Part shown: positions 39,233 through 50,629 of the stretch, one piece after another
How positions within the stretch are numbered: position 1 is the stretch's first letter
Layout of the letters: each line of letters begins with the position of its first letter
DNA from: Budorcas taxicolor
Lineage: Eukaryota; Chordata; Mammalia; Artiodactyla; Bovidae
DNA: 64,000 nucleotides
Direction of reading: 5' to 3'
Assembly (NCBI RefSeq): GCF_023091745.1
Contig: NW_026292692.1
Location: 434,001 to 498,000, forward strand
Made by a program: the position numbers and the translations under genes
The notes under the pieces: generated by a model
Told to the model about the DNA's origin: nothing
Databases searched by the model: none
The model's input: only the letters and a program-made list of their open reading frames with translations

Positions 39233-41967
39233 TGGGAGACACAGAGGCACCCAAAATCCATGTCACCACTGGAGAGGCATCCTCAGGTTCCAGCCCCGAC
39301 TCCACACAAGGTCTTAGGCCCCGGCATCGACGGGAGAGGATCCCGAGATGGCCCCTAGCAACTCGCATGGGGACTAGCCCTTCCTGAGGCCACCAGAGCG
39401 GGTCCCTGAGGTCCCCGTCGTAACTCGAGAAGACCTGCCGCAACTCGAGAATATCCAGGAGGTTCTCCCTGCAGGCGAGATGAGGCCCATTCCGCAGAGG
39501 CTTCTCTGGGCTAATCACACCTCACATCTGGAACGTCACAGGGTCCTTCACACTCTTGGGGCAACTCAAGAAGTTCCGCGACATACCCTTCTCCACTCGA
39601 GAGGAAATACGAGGGTCCCGCCCACATCCAGAGGAGCCCCGTTTCCGCTTCGTAGCTCGAGGTGAGGGATCCTTTCCTGCTTCGTCGGGAAAGAATTCCC
39701 GGCGTTCCCGTCGCATCTCAAGAGGAGGCCCTCTCAACAGGAACGGCGTGAGGAACTCCAGGGTCGTACCACAATTCCAAGAGTCCCCCAGATGTCTCTG
39801 TCCATTCCAGAGGAACCTCTTTTCCCTTCACCGGCACGTCTTTCACGCTGAGGATCGACTCACACCAAGGTGGCACTTGGCACAGCCCTTTGGGAAAGCC
39901 TCGTGGGAATGCCTCGAGCGAAAGCTCGAGGGAAAGCCACAGATCCCTTGATCCACGTGACAGGAAGCGGACCCTACTGCTGCAGCTCAGGAGGGAAGCG
40001 CACGTGCATGCCCCCACTCGAGACGAGGCCTGACTCCCCAGGGGAGACTGAGAGGCACCCCAAGATCCATGTCAACACTGGAGAGGAATCCTCAGGTTCC
40101 GGCCCCGACTCCACACAATGTGTTAGGCACCGGAATCGATGGGAGAGGATCCCGTGAGGGCCCCTAGCAACTCGCATGGGGACTGGCCCTTCCTGAGGCC
40201 ACCAGAGCGGGTCCCTGAGGTCCCCGTCGTAACTCGTGAAGACCTGCCGCAACTCGAGAATATCCAGGAGGTTCTCCCCTGCAGGCGAGATGAGGCCCAT
40301 TTCCGCAGAGGCTTCTCGGGGCTAATCACACCTCACCTCTGGAACGTCGAAAGGGTCCTTCACACCCTTGGTGCAACTCAAGAAGTTCCCCGACATACCC
40401 GTCTCCACCTGAGAGGAACGCGAGGGTCCCGCCGATATCCAGAGGAGCCCCGTTTCCGCCTCGTAGCTCGAGGTGAGGGATCCTTTCCCTGCTTCGTCGG
40501 GAAAGAAGTCCCGGCGTTCCCGTCGCATCTCAAGAGGAGGCCCTCTCACCAGGAACGGCGTGAGGAACTCCAGGGTCGTACCACAATTCCAAGAGTCCCC
40601 CAGATGTCTCTGTCCATTCCAGAGGAACCTCTTTTCCCTTCATCGGCTCGTCTTCACGCCGAGGATCGAATCACACCAAGGTGGCACTTGGCACAGCCCT
40701 GTGGGAAAGCCTCGTGGGAAAGCCTCGAGGAAAGCCTCGAGGGAAAGCCACAGATCCCTTGATCCACGTGACAGGAAGCGTGACCCCTACTGCTGCCGCT
40801 CCGGATGGAAGCGCACGTGCATGCCCCCACTCGAGACGTGGCCTGACTCCCCTGGGGAGACACAGAGGCACCCCAACAATCCATGTCACCACTGGAGAGG
40901 CATCCTCAGGTCCGGCCCCGACTCCACACAAGGTCTTAGGCCCCGGCATCGACGGAGAGGAATCCGAGATGGCCCCTAGCAACTCGCATGGGGACTAGCC
41001 CTTCCTGAGGCCACCAGAGCGGGTCCCTGAGGTCCCCGTCGTAACTCGAGAAGACCTGCCGCAACTCGAGAATATCCAGGAGGTTCTCCCCTGCAGGCGA
41101 GATGAGGCCCATTTCCGCAGAGGCTTCTCTGGGCTAATCACACCTCCCTCTGGAACGTCAAAAGGGTACTTCACCCTCTTGGGGCAACTCAAGAAGTTCC
41201 GCGACATACCCCTTCTCCACTCGAGAGGAAACACGAGGGTCCCGCCCACATCCAGAGGAGCCCCGTTTCCGCTTCGTAGCTCGAGGTGAGGGATCCTTTC
41301 CCTGCTTCGTCGGGAAAGAATTCCCGGCGTTCCCGTCGCTCTCAAGAGGAGGCCCTCTCAACAGGAACAGCGAGAGGAACTCCAGGGTCGTGTCACCATT
41401 CCAAGAATCCCCCAGATGTCTCAGTCCATTCCAGAGGAACCTCTTTCCCTTCAACGGCTCGTCTTTCACACGAGGATCGACTCACACCAAGGTGGCACTT
41501 GCACGCCCTACCTGGGGAAAGCCTCGTGCGAATGCCTCGAGGGAAAGCCTCGAGGGAAAGCCACAGATCCCTTGATCCACGTGACAGGAAGCGTGACCCT
41601 ACTGCTGCAGTCGGGAGGGAAGCGCACGTGCATGCCCCCACTCGAGACGAGGCCTGACTCCCCTGGAGAGACTGAGAGGCACCCCAAGATCCATGTCAAC
41701 ACTGGAGAGGAATCCTCAGGTTCCGGCCCCGACTCCACACATGTGTTAGGCACCGGAATCGATGGGAGAGGAATCCCGTGAGGGCCACTAGCAACTCGCA
41801 TGGGGACTGGCCCTTCCTGAGGCCACCAGAGCGGGTCCCTGAGGTCCCCGTCGTAACTCGAGAAGACCTGCCGCAACTCGAGAATATCCAGGAGGTTCTC
41901 CCCTGCAGGCGAGATGAGGCCCATTTCCGCAGAGGCTTCTCGGGGCTAATCACACCTCACCTCTGGA
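39233..41967. other. Indel-rich patch in the satellite, probably low-quality assembly
   Basis: Landmarks are at 39,662, 40,473 and 41,286, with spacings of 810, 811, 813 and 811 bp, unlike the 815-816 bp elsewhere. About 30 single-base indels are visible, mostly losses in short homopolymers. Examples are CCCCTGGGAGAC (39,233), GCACCCAAAATCC (39,250), GTTCTCCCTGC (39,466), GATCCTTTCCTGC (39,673), GAAGCGGACCC (39,967), CGTCTTCACGCC (40,652), TGACCCCTACTG (40,783, an insertion), GACGGAGAGGAATCCGAG (40,952), CGTCGCTCTC (41,336), CAGTCGGGAGG (41,610) and CTCTGGACGTCG (41,966). The clean pattern returns at once after about 41,970. Outside this patch monomers differ almost only by substitutions. I therefore read it as unpolished sequence rather than a divergent satellite, though the underlying monomers are the same types as nearby. 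Confidence 0.75.
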
Positions 41968-44900
41968 CGTCGAAAGGGTCCTTCACACCCTTGGTGCAAC
42001 TCAAGAAGTTCCCCGACATACCCGACTCCACTCGAGAGGAAACACGAGGGTCCCGCCCACATCCAGAGGAGCCCCGTTTCCGCCTCGTAGCTCGAGGTGA
42101 GGGATCCTTTCCCTGCTTCGTCGGGAAAGAATTCCCGGCGTTCCCGTCGCATCTCAAGAGGAGGCCCTCTCAACAGGAACGGCGAGAGGAACTCCAGGGT
42201 TGTGCCACCATTCCAAGAGTCAACCAGATGTCTCAGTCCATTCCAGAGGAACCTCTTTTCCCTTCACCGGCTCGTCTTTCACGCCGAGGATCGACTCACA
42301 CCAAGGTGGCACTTGGCACAGCCCTGTGGGAAAGCCTCGTGGGAATGCCTGGAGGGAAAGCCTCGAGGGAAAGACACAGACCCCTTTATCCACGTGAGAG
42401 GAAGCGTGACCCTACTGCTGCAGCTGGGGAGGAAAGCGCACGTGCATGCTCCCACTCGAGACGAGGCCTGACTCCCCTGCGGAGACTCAGAGGCACCCCA
42501 AAATCCATGTCAACAGTGGAGAGGAATTCTCAGGTTCCGGCCCGACTCCACACAAGGTCTTAGGCCCCGGCATCGTCGGGAGAGGACTCCCGAGATGGCC
42601 CCTAGCAACTCGCATGGGGACTAGCCCTTCCTGAGGCCACCAGAGCGGGTCCCTGAGGTCCCCGTCGTAACTCGAGAAGACCTGCCGCAACTCGAGAATA
42701 TCCAGGAGGTTCTCCCCTGCAGGCGAGATGAGGCCCATTTCCGCAGAGGCTTCTCGGGGCTAATCACACCTCACCTCTGGAACGTCGAAAGGGTCCTTCA
42801 CACCCTTGGTGCAACTCAAGAAGTTCCCCGACGTACCGGTCTCCACCTGAGAGGAAACGCGAGGGTCCCGCCGATATCCAGAGCAGCCCCGTTTCCGCCT
42901 CGTAGCTCGAGGTGAGGGATCCTTTCCCTGCTTCTTCGGGAAAGAATTCCCGGCGTTCCCGTCGCATCTCAAGAGGAGGCCCTCTCAACAGGAACGGCGT
43001 GAGGAACTCCAGGGTCGTACCACAATTCCAAGAGTCCCCCAGATGTCTCTGTCCATTCCAGAGGAACCTCTTTTCCCTTCATCGGCTCGTCTTTCACGCC
43101 GAGGATCGACTCACACCAAGGTGGCACTTGGCACAGCCCTGTGGGAAAGCTTCGTGGGAAAGCCTCGAGGGAAAGCCTCGAGGGAAAGCCACAGATCCCT
43201 TGATCCACGTGACAGGAAGCGTGACCCTACTGCTGCAGCTCCGGATGGAAGCGCACGTGCATGCCCCCACTCGAGACGTGGCCTGACTCCCCTGGGGAGA
43301 CACAGAGGCACCCCAAAATCCATGTCACCACTGGAGAGGCATCCTCAGGTTCCAGCCCCGACTCCACACAAGGTCTTAGGCCCCGGCATCGACGGGAGAG
43401 GAATCCCGTGAGGGCCACTAGCAACTCGCATGGGGACTGGCCCTTCCTGAGGCCACCAGAGCGGGTCCCTGAGGTCCCCGTCGTAACTCGAGAAGACCTG
43501 CCGCAACTCGAGAATATCCAGGAGGTTCTCCCCTGCAGGCGAGATGAGGCCCATTTCCGCAGAGGCTTCTCGGGGCTAATCACAACTCACCTCTGGAACG
43601 TCGAAAGGGTCCTTCACACCCTTGGTGCAACTCAAGAAGTTCCCCGACATACCGGTCTCCACCTGAGAGGAAACGCGAGGGTCCCGCCCATATCCAGAGG
43701 AGCCCCGTTTCCGCCTCGTAGCTCGAGGTGAGGGATCCTTTCCCTGCTTCGTCGGGAAAGAATTCCCGGCGTTCCCGTCGCATCTCAAGAGGAGGCCCTC
43801 TCAACAGGAACGGCGTGAGGAACTCCAGGGTCGTACCACAATTCCAAGAGTCCCCCAGATGTCTCTGTCCATTCCAGAGGAACCTCTTTTCCCTTCACCG
43901 GCACGTCTTTCACGCTGAGGATCGACTCACACCAAGGTGACACTTGGCACAGCCCTTTGGGAAAGCCTCGTGGGAATGCCTCCAGGGAAAGCCTCGAGGG
44001 AAAGCCACAGATCCCTTGATCCACGTGACAGGAAGCGTGACCCTACTGCTGCAGCTCGGGAGGGAAGCACACGTGCATGCCCCCACTCGAGACGAGGCCT
44101 GACTCCCCAGGGGAGACTGAGAGGCACCCCAAGATCCATGTCAACACTGGAGAGGAATGCTCAGGTTCCGGCCCCGACTCCACACAATGTGTTAGGCACC
44201 GGAATCGATGGGAGAGGAATCCCGTGAGGGCCCCTAGCAACTCGCATGGGGACTGGCCCTTCCTGAGGCCACCAGAGCGGGTCCCTGAGGTCCCCGTCGT
44301 AACTCGAGAAGACCTGCCGCAACTCGAGAATATCCAGGAGGTTCTCCCCTGCAGGCGAGATGAGGCCCATTTCCGCAGAGGCTTCTCGGGGCTAATCACA
44401 CCTCACCTCTGGAACGTCGAAAGGTTCCTTCACACACTTGGTGCAACTCAAGAAGTTCCCCGACATACCCTTCTCCATTCGAGAGGAAACACGAGGGTCC
44501 CGCCCACATCCAGAGGAGCCCCGTTTCCGCCTCATAGCTCGAGGTGAGGGATCCTTTCCCTGCTTCGTCGGGAAAGAATTCCCGGCGTTCCCGTCGCATC
44601 TCAAGAGGAGGCCCTCTCAACAGGAACAGCGAGAGGAACTCCAGGGTCGTGCCACCATTCCAAGAGTCCCCCAGATGTCTCAGTCCATTCCAGAGGAACC
44701 TCTTTTCCCTTCATCGGCTCGTCTTTCACGCCGAGGATCGACTCACACCAAGGTGGCACTTGGCACAGCCCTTTGGGATTGCCTCGTGGGAATGCCTCGA
44801 GGGAAAGCCTCGAGGGAAAGCCACAGATCCCTTGATCCACGTGACAGGAAGCGTGACCCTACTGCTGCAGCTCCGGATGGAAGCGCACGTGCATGCCCCC

Positions 44901-45899
44901 ACTCGAGACGAGGCCTGACTCCCCTGGGGAGACTCAGAGGCACCCAAAATCCATGTCAGCACTGGAGAGGAATCCTGAGGTTCCGACCCCGACTCCGCAC
45001 AAGGTCGTAGGCCCTGGCATCGACGGGAGAGGTATCGCGAGATGGCCCCAGAAACTCTCATGGGACTGGCCCTTCCTGAGGCCACCAGAGCGGGTTCCTG
45101 AGGTCCGCGTCGTAACTTGAGAAGACCTGCCGCAACTCGAGAATATCCAGGAGGTTCTCCCCTGCAGGCGAGATGAGGCCCATTTCCGCAGAGGCTTCTC
45201 GGGGCTAATCACACCTCACCTCTGGAACGTCGAAAGGTTCCTTCACACCCTTGGTGCAACTCAAGAAGTTCCCCGACATACCCTTCTCCACTCGAGAGGA
45301 AACACGAGGGTCCCGCCCACATCCAGAGGAGCCCCGTTTCCGCCTCATAGCTCGAGGTGAGGGATCCTTTCCCTGCTTCGTCGGGAAAGAATTCCCGGAG
45401 TTCCCGTCGCATCTCAAGAGGAGGCCCTCTCAACAGGAACAGCGAGAGGAACTACAGGGTCGTGCCACCATTCCAAGAGTCCCCCAGATGTCTCAGTCCA
45501 TTCCAGAGGAACCTCTTTTCCCTTCACCGGCTCGTCTTTCACGCCGAGGATCGAATCACACCAAGGTGGAACTTGGCACAGCCCTGTGGGAAAGCCTCGT
45601 GGGAATGCCTCGAGGGAAAGCCTCGAGGGAAAGCCACAGATCCCTTGATCCACGTGACAGGAAGCGTGACCATACTGCTGCAGCTCCGGATGGAAGCGCA
45701 CGTGCATGCCCCCACTCGAGACGTGGCCTGACTCCCCTGGGGAGACACAGAGGCACCCCAAAATCCATGTCACCAATGGAGAGGCATCCTCAGGTTCCAG
45801 CCCCGACTCCACACAAGGTCTTAGGCCCCGGCATCGACGGGAGAGGAATCCCGAGATGGCCCCTAGCAACTCGCATGGGGACTAGCCCTTCCTGAGGCC
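41968..45899. repeat. Satellite monomers, mixed types
   Basis: Landmarks are at 42,097, 42,912, 43,728, 44,544 and 45,357. The monomer from 42,097 matches the one from 38,037, sharing GCCTGGAGGG, AAAGACACAG and GTCAACAGTGG. The interval 44,544-45,357 is 813 bp because of two small losses: GCACCCAAAATCC near 44,942 and GATGGCCCCAGAAAC near 45,045. These are isolated and may be real or sequence error. A type switch inside one monomer is visible at 43,393-43,410. Confidence 0.75.
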
Positions 45900-48800
45900 A
45901 CCAGAGCGGGTCCCTGAGGTCCCCGTCGTAACTCGAGAAGACCTGCCGCAACTCGAGAATATCCAGGAGGTTCTCCCCTGCAGGCGAGATGAGGCCCATT
46001 TCCGCAGAGGCTTCTCTGGGCTAATCACACCTCACCTCTGGAACGTCAAAAGGGTCCTTCACACCCTTGGGGCAACTCAAGAAGTTCCGCGACATACACT
46101 ACTCCACTCGAGAGGAAACACGAGGGTCCCGCCCACATCCAGAGGAGCCCCGTTTCCGCTTCGTAGCTCGAGGTGAGTGATCCTTTCCCTGCTTCGTCGG
46201 GAAGGAATTCCCGGCGTTCCCGTCGCATCTCAAGAGGAGGCCCTCTCAACAGGAACAGCGAGAGGAACTCCAGGGTCGTGCCACCATTCCAAGAATCCCC
46301 CAGATGTCTCAGTCCATTCCAGAGGAACCTCTTTTCCTTTCACCGGCTCGTCTTTCACAACGAGGATCGACTCACACCAAGGTGGCACTTGGCACAGCCC
46401 TGTGGGAAAGCCTCGTGGGAAAGCCTCGAGGGACAGCCTCGAGGGAAAGCCACAGATCCCTTGATCCACGTGACAGGAAGCGTGACCCTACTGCTGCAGC
46501 TCGGGAGGGAAGCACACGTGCATGCCCCCACTCGAGACGAGGCCTGACTCCCCTGGGGAGACTCAGAGGCACCCCAAAATCCATTTCAACACTGGAGAGG
46601 AATCCTGAGGTTCCGGCCCCGACTCCGCAGAAGGTCTTAGGCCCCGGCATCGGCGGGAGAGGAATTGCGAGATGGCCCCGAGCAACTCGCATGGGACTGG
46701 CCCTTCCTGAGGCCACCAGAGCGGGTCCCTGAGGTCCCCATCGTAACTCGAGAAGACCTGCCGCAACTCGAGAATATCCAGGAGGTTCTCCCCTGCAGGC
46801 GAGATGAGGACCATTTCCGCAGAGGCTTCTCGGGGCTAATCACACCTCACCTCTGGAACGTCGAAAGGGTCCTTCACACCCTTGGTGCAACTCAAGAAGT
46901 TCCCCGACATACCCGTCTCCACTCGAGAGGAAACACGAGGGTCCCGCCCACATCCAGGGGAGCCCCGTTTCCGCCTCGTAGCTCGAGGTGAGGGATCCTT
47001 TCCCTGCTTCGTCGGGAAAGAATTCCGGGCGTTCCCGTCGCATCTCAAGAGGAGGCCCTCTCAACAGGAACGGCGATAGGAACTCCAGGGTCGTGCCACC
47101 ATTCCAAGAGTCCCCCAGATGTCTCAGTGCATTCCAGAGGAACCTCTTTTCCCTTCACCGGCTCGTCTTTCACGCCGAGGATCGACTCACACCAAGGTGG
47201 CACTTGGCACAGCCCTGTGGGAAAGCCTCGTGGGAAAGCCTCGAGGGAAAGCCTCGAGGGAAAGCCACAGATCCCTTGATCCACGTGACAGGAAGCGTGA
47301 CCCTACTGCTGCAGCTCGGGAGGGAAGCGCACGTGCATGCCCCCACTCGAGACGAGGCTTGACTCCCCTGGGGAGACTCAGAGGCACCCCAAGATCCATG
47401 TCAACACTGGAGAGGAATTCTCAGGTTCCGGCCCCGACTCCGCACAAGGTCTTAGGCCCCGGCATCGACGGGAGAGGTATCGCGAGATGGCCCCTAGCAA
47501 CTCGCATGGGACTGGCCCTTCATGAGGCCACCAGAGCGGGTCCCTGAGGTCCGCGTCGTAACTCGAGAAGACCTGCCGCAACTCGAGAATATCCAGGAGG
47601 TTCTCCCCTGCAGGCGAGATGAGGCCCATTTCCGCAGAGGCTTCTCAGGGCTAATCACACCTCACCTCTGGAACGTCGAAAGGGTCCTTCACACCCTTGG
47701 TGCAACTCAAGAAGTTCCCCGACATACCCGTCTCCACTCGAGAGGAAACGCGAGGGTCCCGGCCACATCCAGAGGAGCCCCGTTTCCGCCTCGTAGCTCG
47801 AGGAGAGGGATCCTTTCCCTGCTTCGTCGGGAAAGAATTCCCGGCGTTCCCGTCGCATCTCAAGAGGAGGCCCTCTCAACAGGAACGGCGAGAGGAACTC
47901 CAGGGTCGTACCACAATTCCAAGAGTCCCCCAGATGTCTCAGTGCATTCCAGAGGAACCTCTTTTCCCTTCACCGGCTCGTCTTTCACGCAGAGGATCGA
48001 ATCAAACCAAGGTGGCACTTGGCACAGCCCTTTGAGAAAGCCTCGTGGGAATGCCTCGAGGGAAAGCCTCGAGGGAAAGCCACAGATCCCTTGATCCACG
48101 TGACAGGAAGCGTGACCCTACTGCTGCAGCTCGGGAGGAAAGCGCACGTGCATGCCCCCACACGAGACGAAGCCTGACTCCCCTGGGGAGACTCAGATGC
48201 ACCCCAAGATCCATGTCAACACTGGAGAGGAATGCGCAGGTTCCGGCCCCGACTCCACAGAAGGTCTTAGGCCCCGGCATCGACGGGAGAGGAATCCCGA
48301 GATGGCCCCTAGCAACTCGCATGTGGACTGGCCCTTGCTGAGGCCACCAGAGCGGGTCCCTGAGGTCCCCGTCGTAACTCGAGAAGACCTGCCGCAACTC
48401 GAGAATATCCAGGAGGTTCTCCCCTGCAGGCGAGATGAGGCCCATTTCCGCAGAGGCTTCTCGGGGCTAATCACACCTCACCTCTGGAACGTCGAAAGGT
48501 TCCGTCACACCATTGGTGCAACTCAAGAAGTTCCCCGACATACCCTTCTCCACTCGAGAGGAAACACGAGGGTCCCGCCCACATCCATAGGAGCCCCGGT
48601 TCCGCCTCGTAGCTCGAGGTGAGGGATCCTTTCCCTGCTTCGTCGGGAAAGAATTCCCGGCGTTCCCGTCGCATCTCAAGAGGAGGCCCTCTCAACAGGA
48701 ACGGCGAGAGGAACTCCAGGGTCGTTCCACCATTGCAAGAGTCAACCAGATGCCTCTGTCCATTCCAGAGCAACCTCTTTCCCTTCACCGGCTCGTCTTT

Positions 48801-50629
48801 CACGCCGAGGATCGACTCACACCAAGGTGGCACTTGGCACAGCCCTGTGGGAAAGCCTCGTGGGAAAGCCTCGAGGGAAAGCCTCGAGGGAAAGCCACAG
48901 ATCCCTTGATCCACGTGACAGGAAGCGTGACCCTACTGCTGCAGCTCGGGATGGAAGCGCACGTGCATGCCCCCACTCGAGACGTGGCCTGACTCCCCTG
49001 GGGAGACACAGAGGCACCCCAAAATCCATGTCACCACTGGAGAGGCATCCTCAGGTTCCGGCCCCGACTCCACACAAGGTCTTAGGCCCCTGCATCGACG
49101 GGAGAGGAATCTCGAGATGGCCCCTAGCAACTCGCATGGGGACTAGCCCTTCCTGAGGCCACCAGAGCGGGTCCCTGAGGTCCCCGTCGTAACTCGAGAA
49201 GACCTGCGGCAACTCGAGAATATCCAGGAGGTTCTCCCCTGCAGGCGAGATGAGGCCCATTTCCGCAGAGGCTTCTCTGGGCTAATCACACCTCACCTCT
49301 GGAACGTCAAAATGGTCCTTCACACCCTTGGGGCAACTCAAGAAGTTCCGCGACATACCCTTCTCCACTCGAGAGGAAACACGAGGGTCCCGCCCACATC
49401 CAGAGGAGCCCCGTTTCCGCTTCGTAGCTCGAGGTGAGGGATCCTTTCCCTGCTTCGTCGGGAAAGAATTCCCGGCGTTCCCGTCGCATGTCAAGAGGAG
49501 GCCCTCTCAACAGGAACAGCGAGAGGAACTCCAGCGTCGTGCCACCATTCCAAGAATCCCCCAGATGTCTCAGTCCATTCCAGAGGAACCTCTTTTCCCT
49601 TCACCGGCTCGTCTTTCACAACGAGGATCGACTCACACCAAGGTGGCACTTGGCACAGCCCTGTGGGAAAGCCTCGTGGAAAAGCCTCGAGGGACAACCT
49701 CGAGGGAAAGCCACAGATCCCTTGATCCACGTGACAGGAAGCGTTACCCTACTGCTGCAGCTCGGGAGGGAAGCACACGTGCATGCCCCCACTCGAGACG
49801 AGGCCTGACTCCCCTGGGGAGACTCAGAGGCACCCCAAAATCCATGTCAACACTGGAGAGGAATCCTGAGGTTCCAGCCCCGACTCCGCACAAGGTCGTA
49901 GGCCCCGGCATCGGCGGGAGAGGAATTGCGAGATGGCCCCGAGCAACTCGCATGGGACTGGCCCTTCCTGAGGCCACCAGAGCGGGTCCCTGAGGTCCCC
50001 ATCGTAACTCGAGAAGACCTGCCGCAACTCGAGAATATCCATGAGGTTCTCCCCTGCAGGCGAGATGAGGACCATTTCCGCAGAGGCTTCTCGGGGCTAA
50101 TCACACCTCACCTCTGGAACGTCGAAAGGGTCCTTCACACCCTTGGTGCAACTCAAGAAGTTCCCCGACATACCCGTCTCCACTCGAGAGGAAACACGAG
50201 GGTCCCGCCCACATCCAGGGGAGCCCCGTTTCCGCCTCGTAGCTCGAGGTGAGGGATCCTTTCCCTGCTTCGTCGGGAAAGAATTCCGGGCGTTCCCGTC
50301 GCATCTCAAGAGGAGGCCCTCTCAACAGGAACGGCGAGAGGAACTCCAGGGTCGTGCCACCATTCCAAGAGTCCCCCAGATGTCTCAGTGCATTCCAGAG
50401 GAACCTCTTTTCCCTTCACCGGCTCGTCTTTCACGCCGAGGATCGACTCACACCAAGGTGGCACTTGGCACAGCCCTGTGGGAAAGCCTCGTGGGAAAGC
50501 CTCGAGGGAAAGCCTCGAGGGAAAGCCACAGATCCCTTGATCCACGTGACAGGAAGCGTGACCCTACTGCTGCAGCTCGGGAGGGAAGCGCACGTGCATG
50601 CCTCCACTCGAGACGAGGCCTGACTCCCC
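45900..50629. repeat. Island of monomer types typical of 12-28 kb, including distal block copy b
   Basis: Landmarks are at 46,173, 46,988, 47,803, 48,619, 49,434 and 50,249. The order of types (CACAACGAGG type without BamHI, common type, CACGCAGAGG type, GAGCAACCTC type, CACAACGAGG type) parallels the order in the six-monomer repeat at 14.4-17.7 kb. From about 48.48 to 50.63 kb it matches 23.2-25.37 kb at an offset of 25,261 bp, including GCGTTACCC and AATATCCATGAGG. The monomers on both sides are of the other main group. No gene is present. Confidence 0.7.

Noticed and set aside
41778..42563. 261-codon open frame
   Set aside because: It begins in the indel-rich patch and is created by a missing A near 41,966.
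44940..45055. Second error-rich patch
   Set aside because: Only two small losses (one base and two bases) are seen, too few to separate sequence error from real variation.
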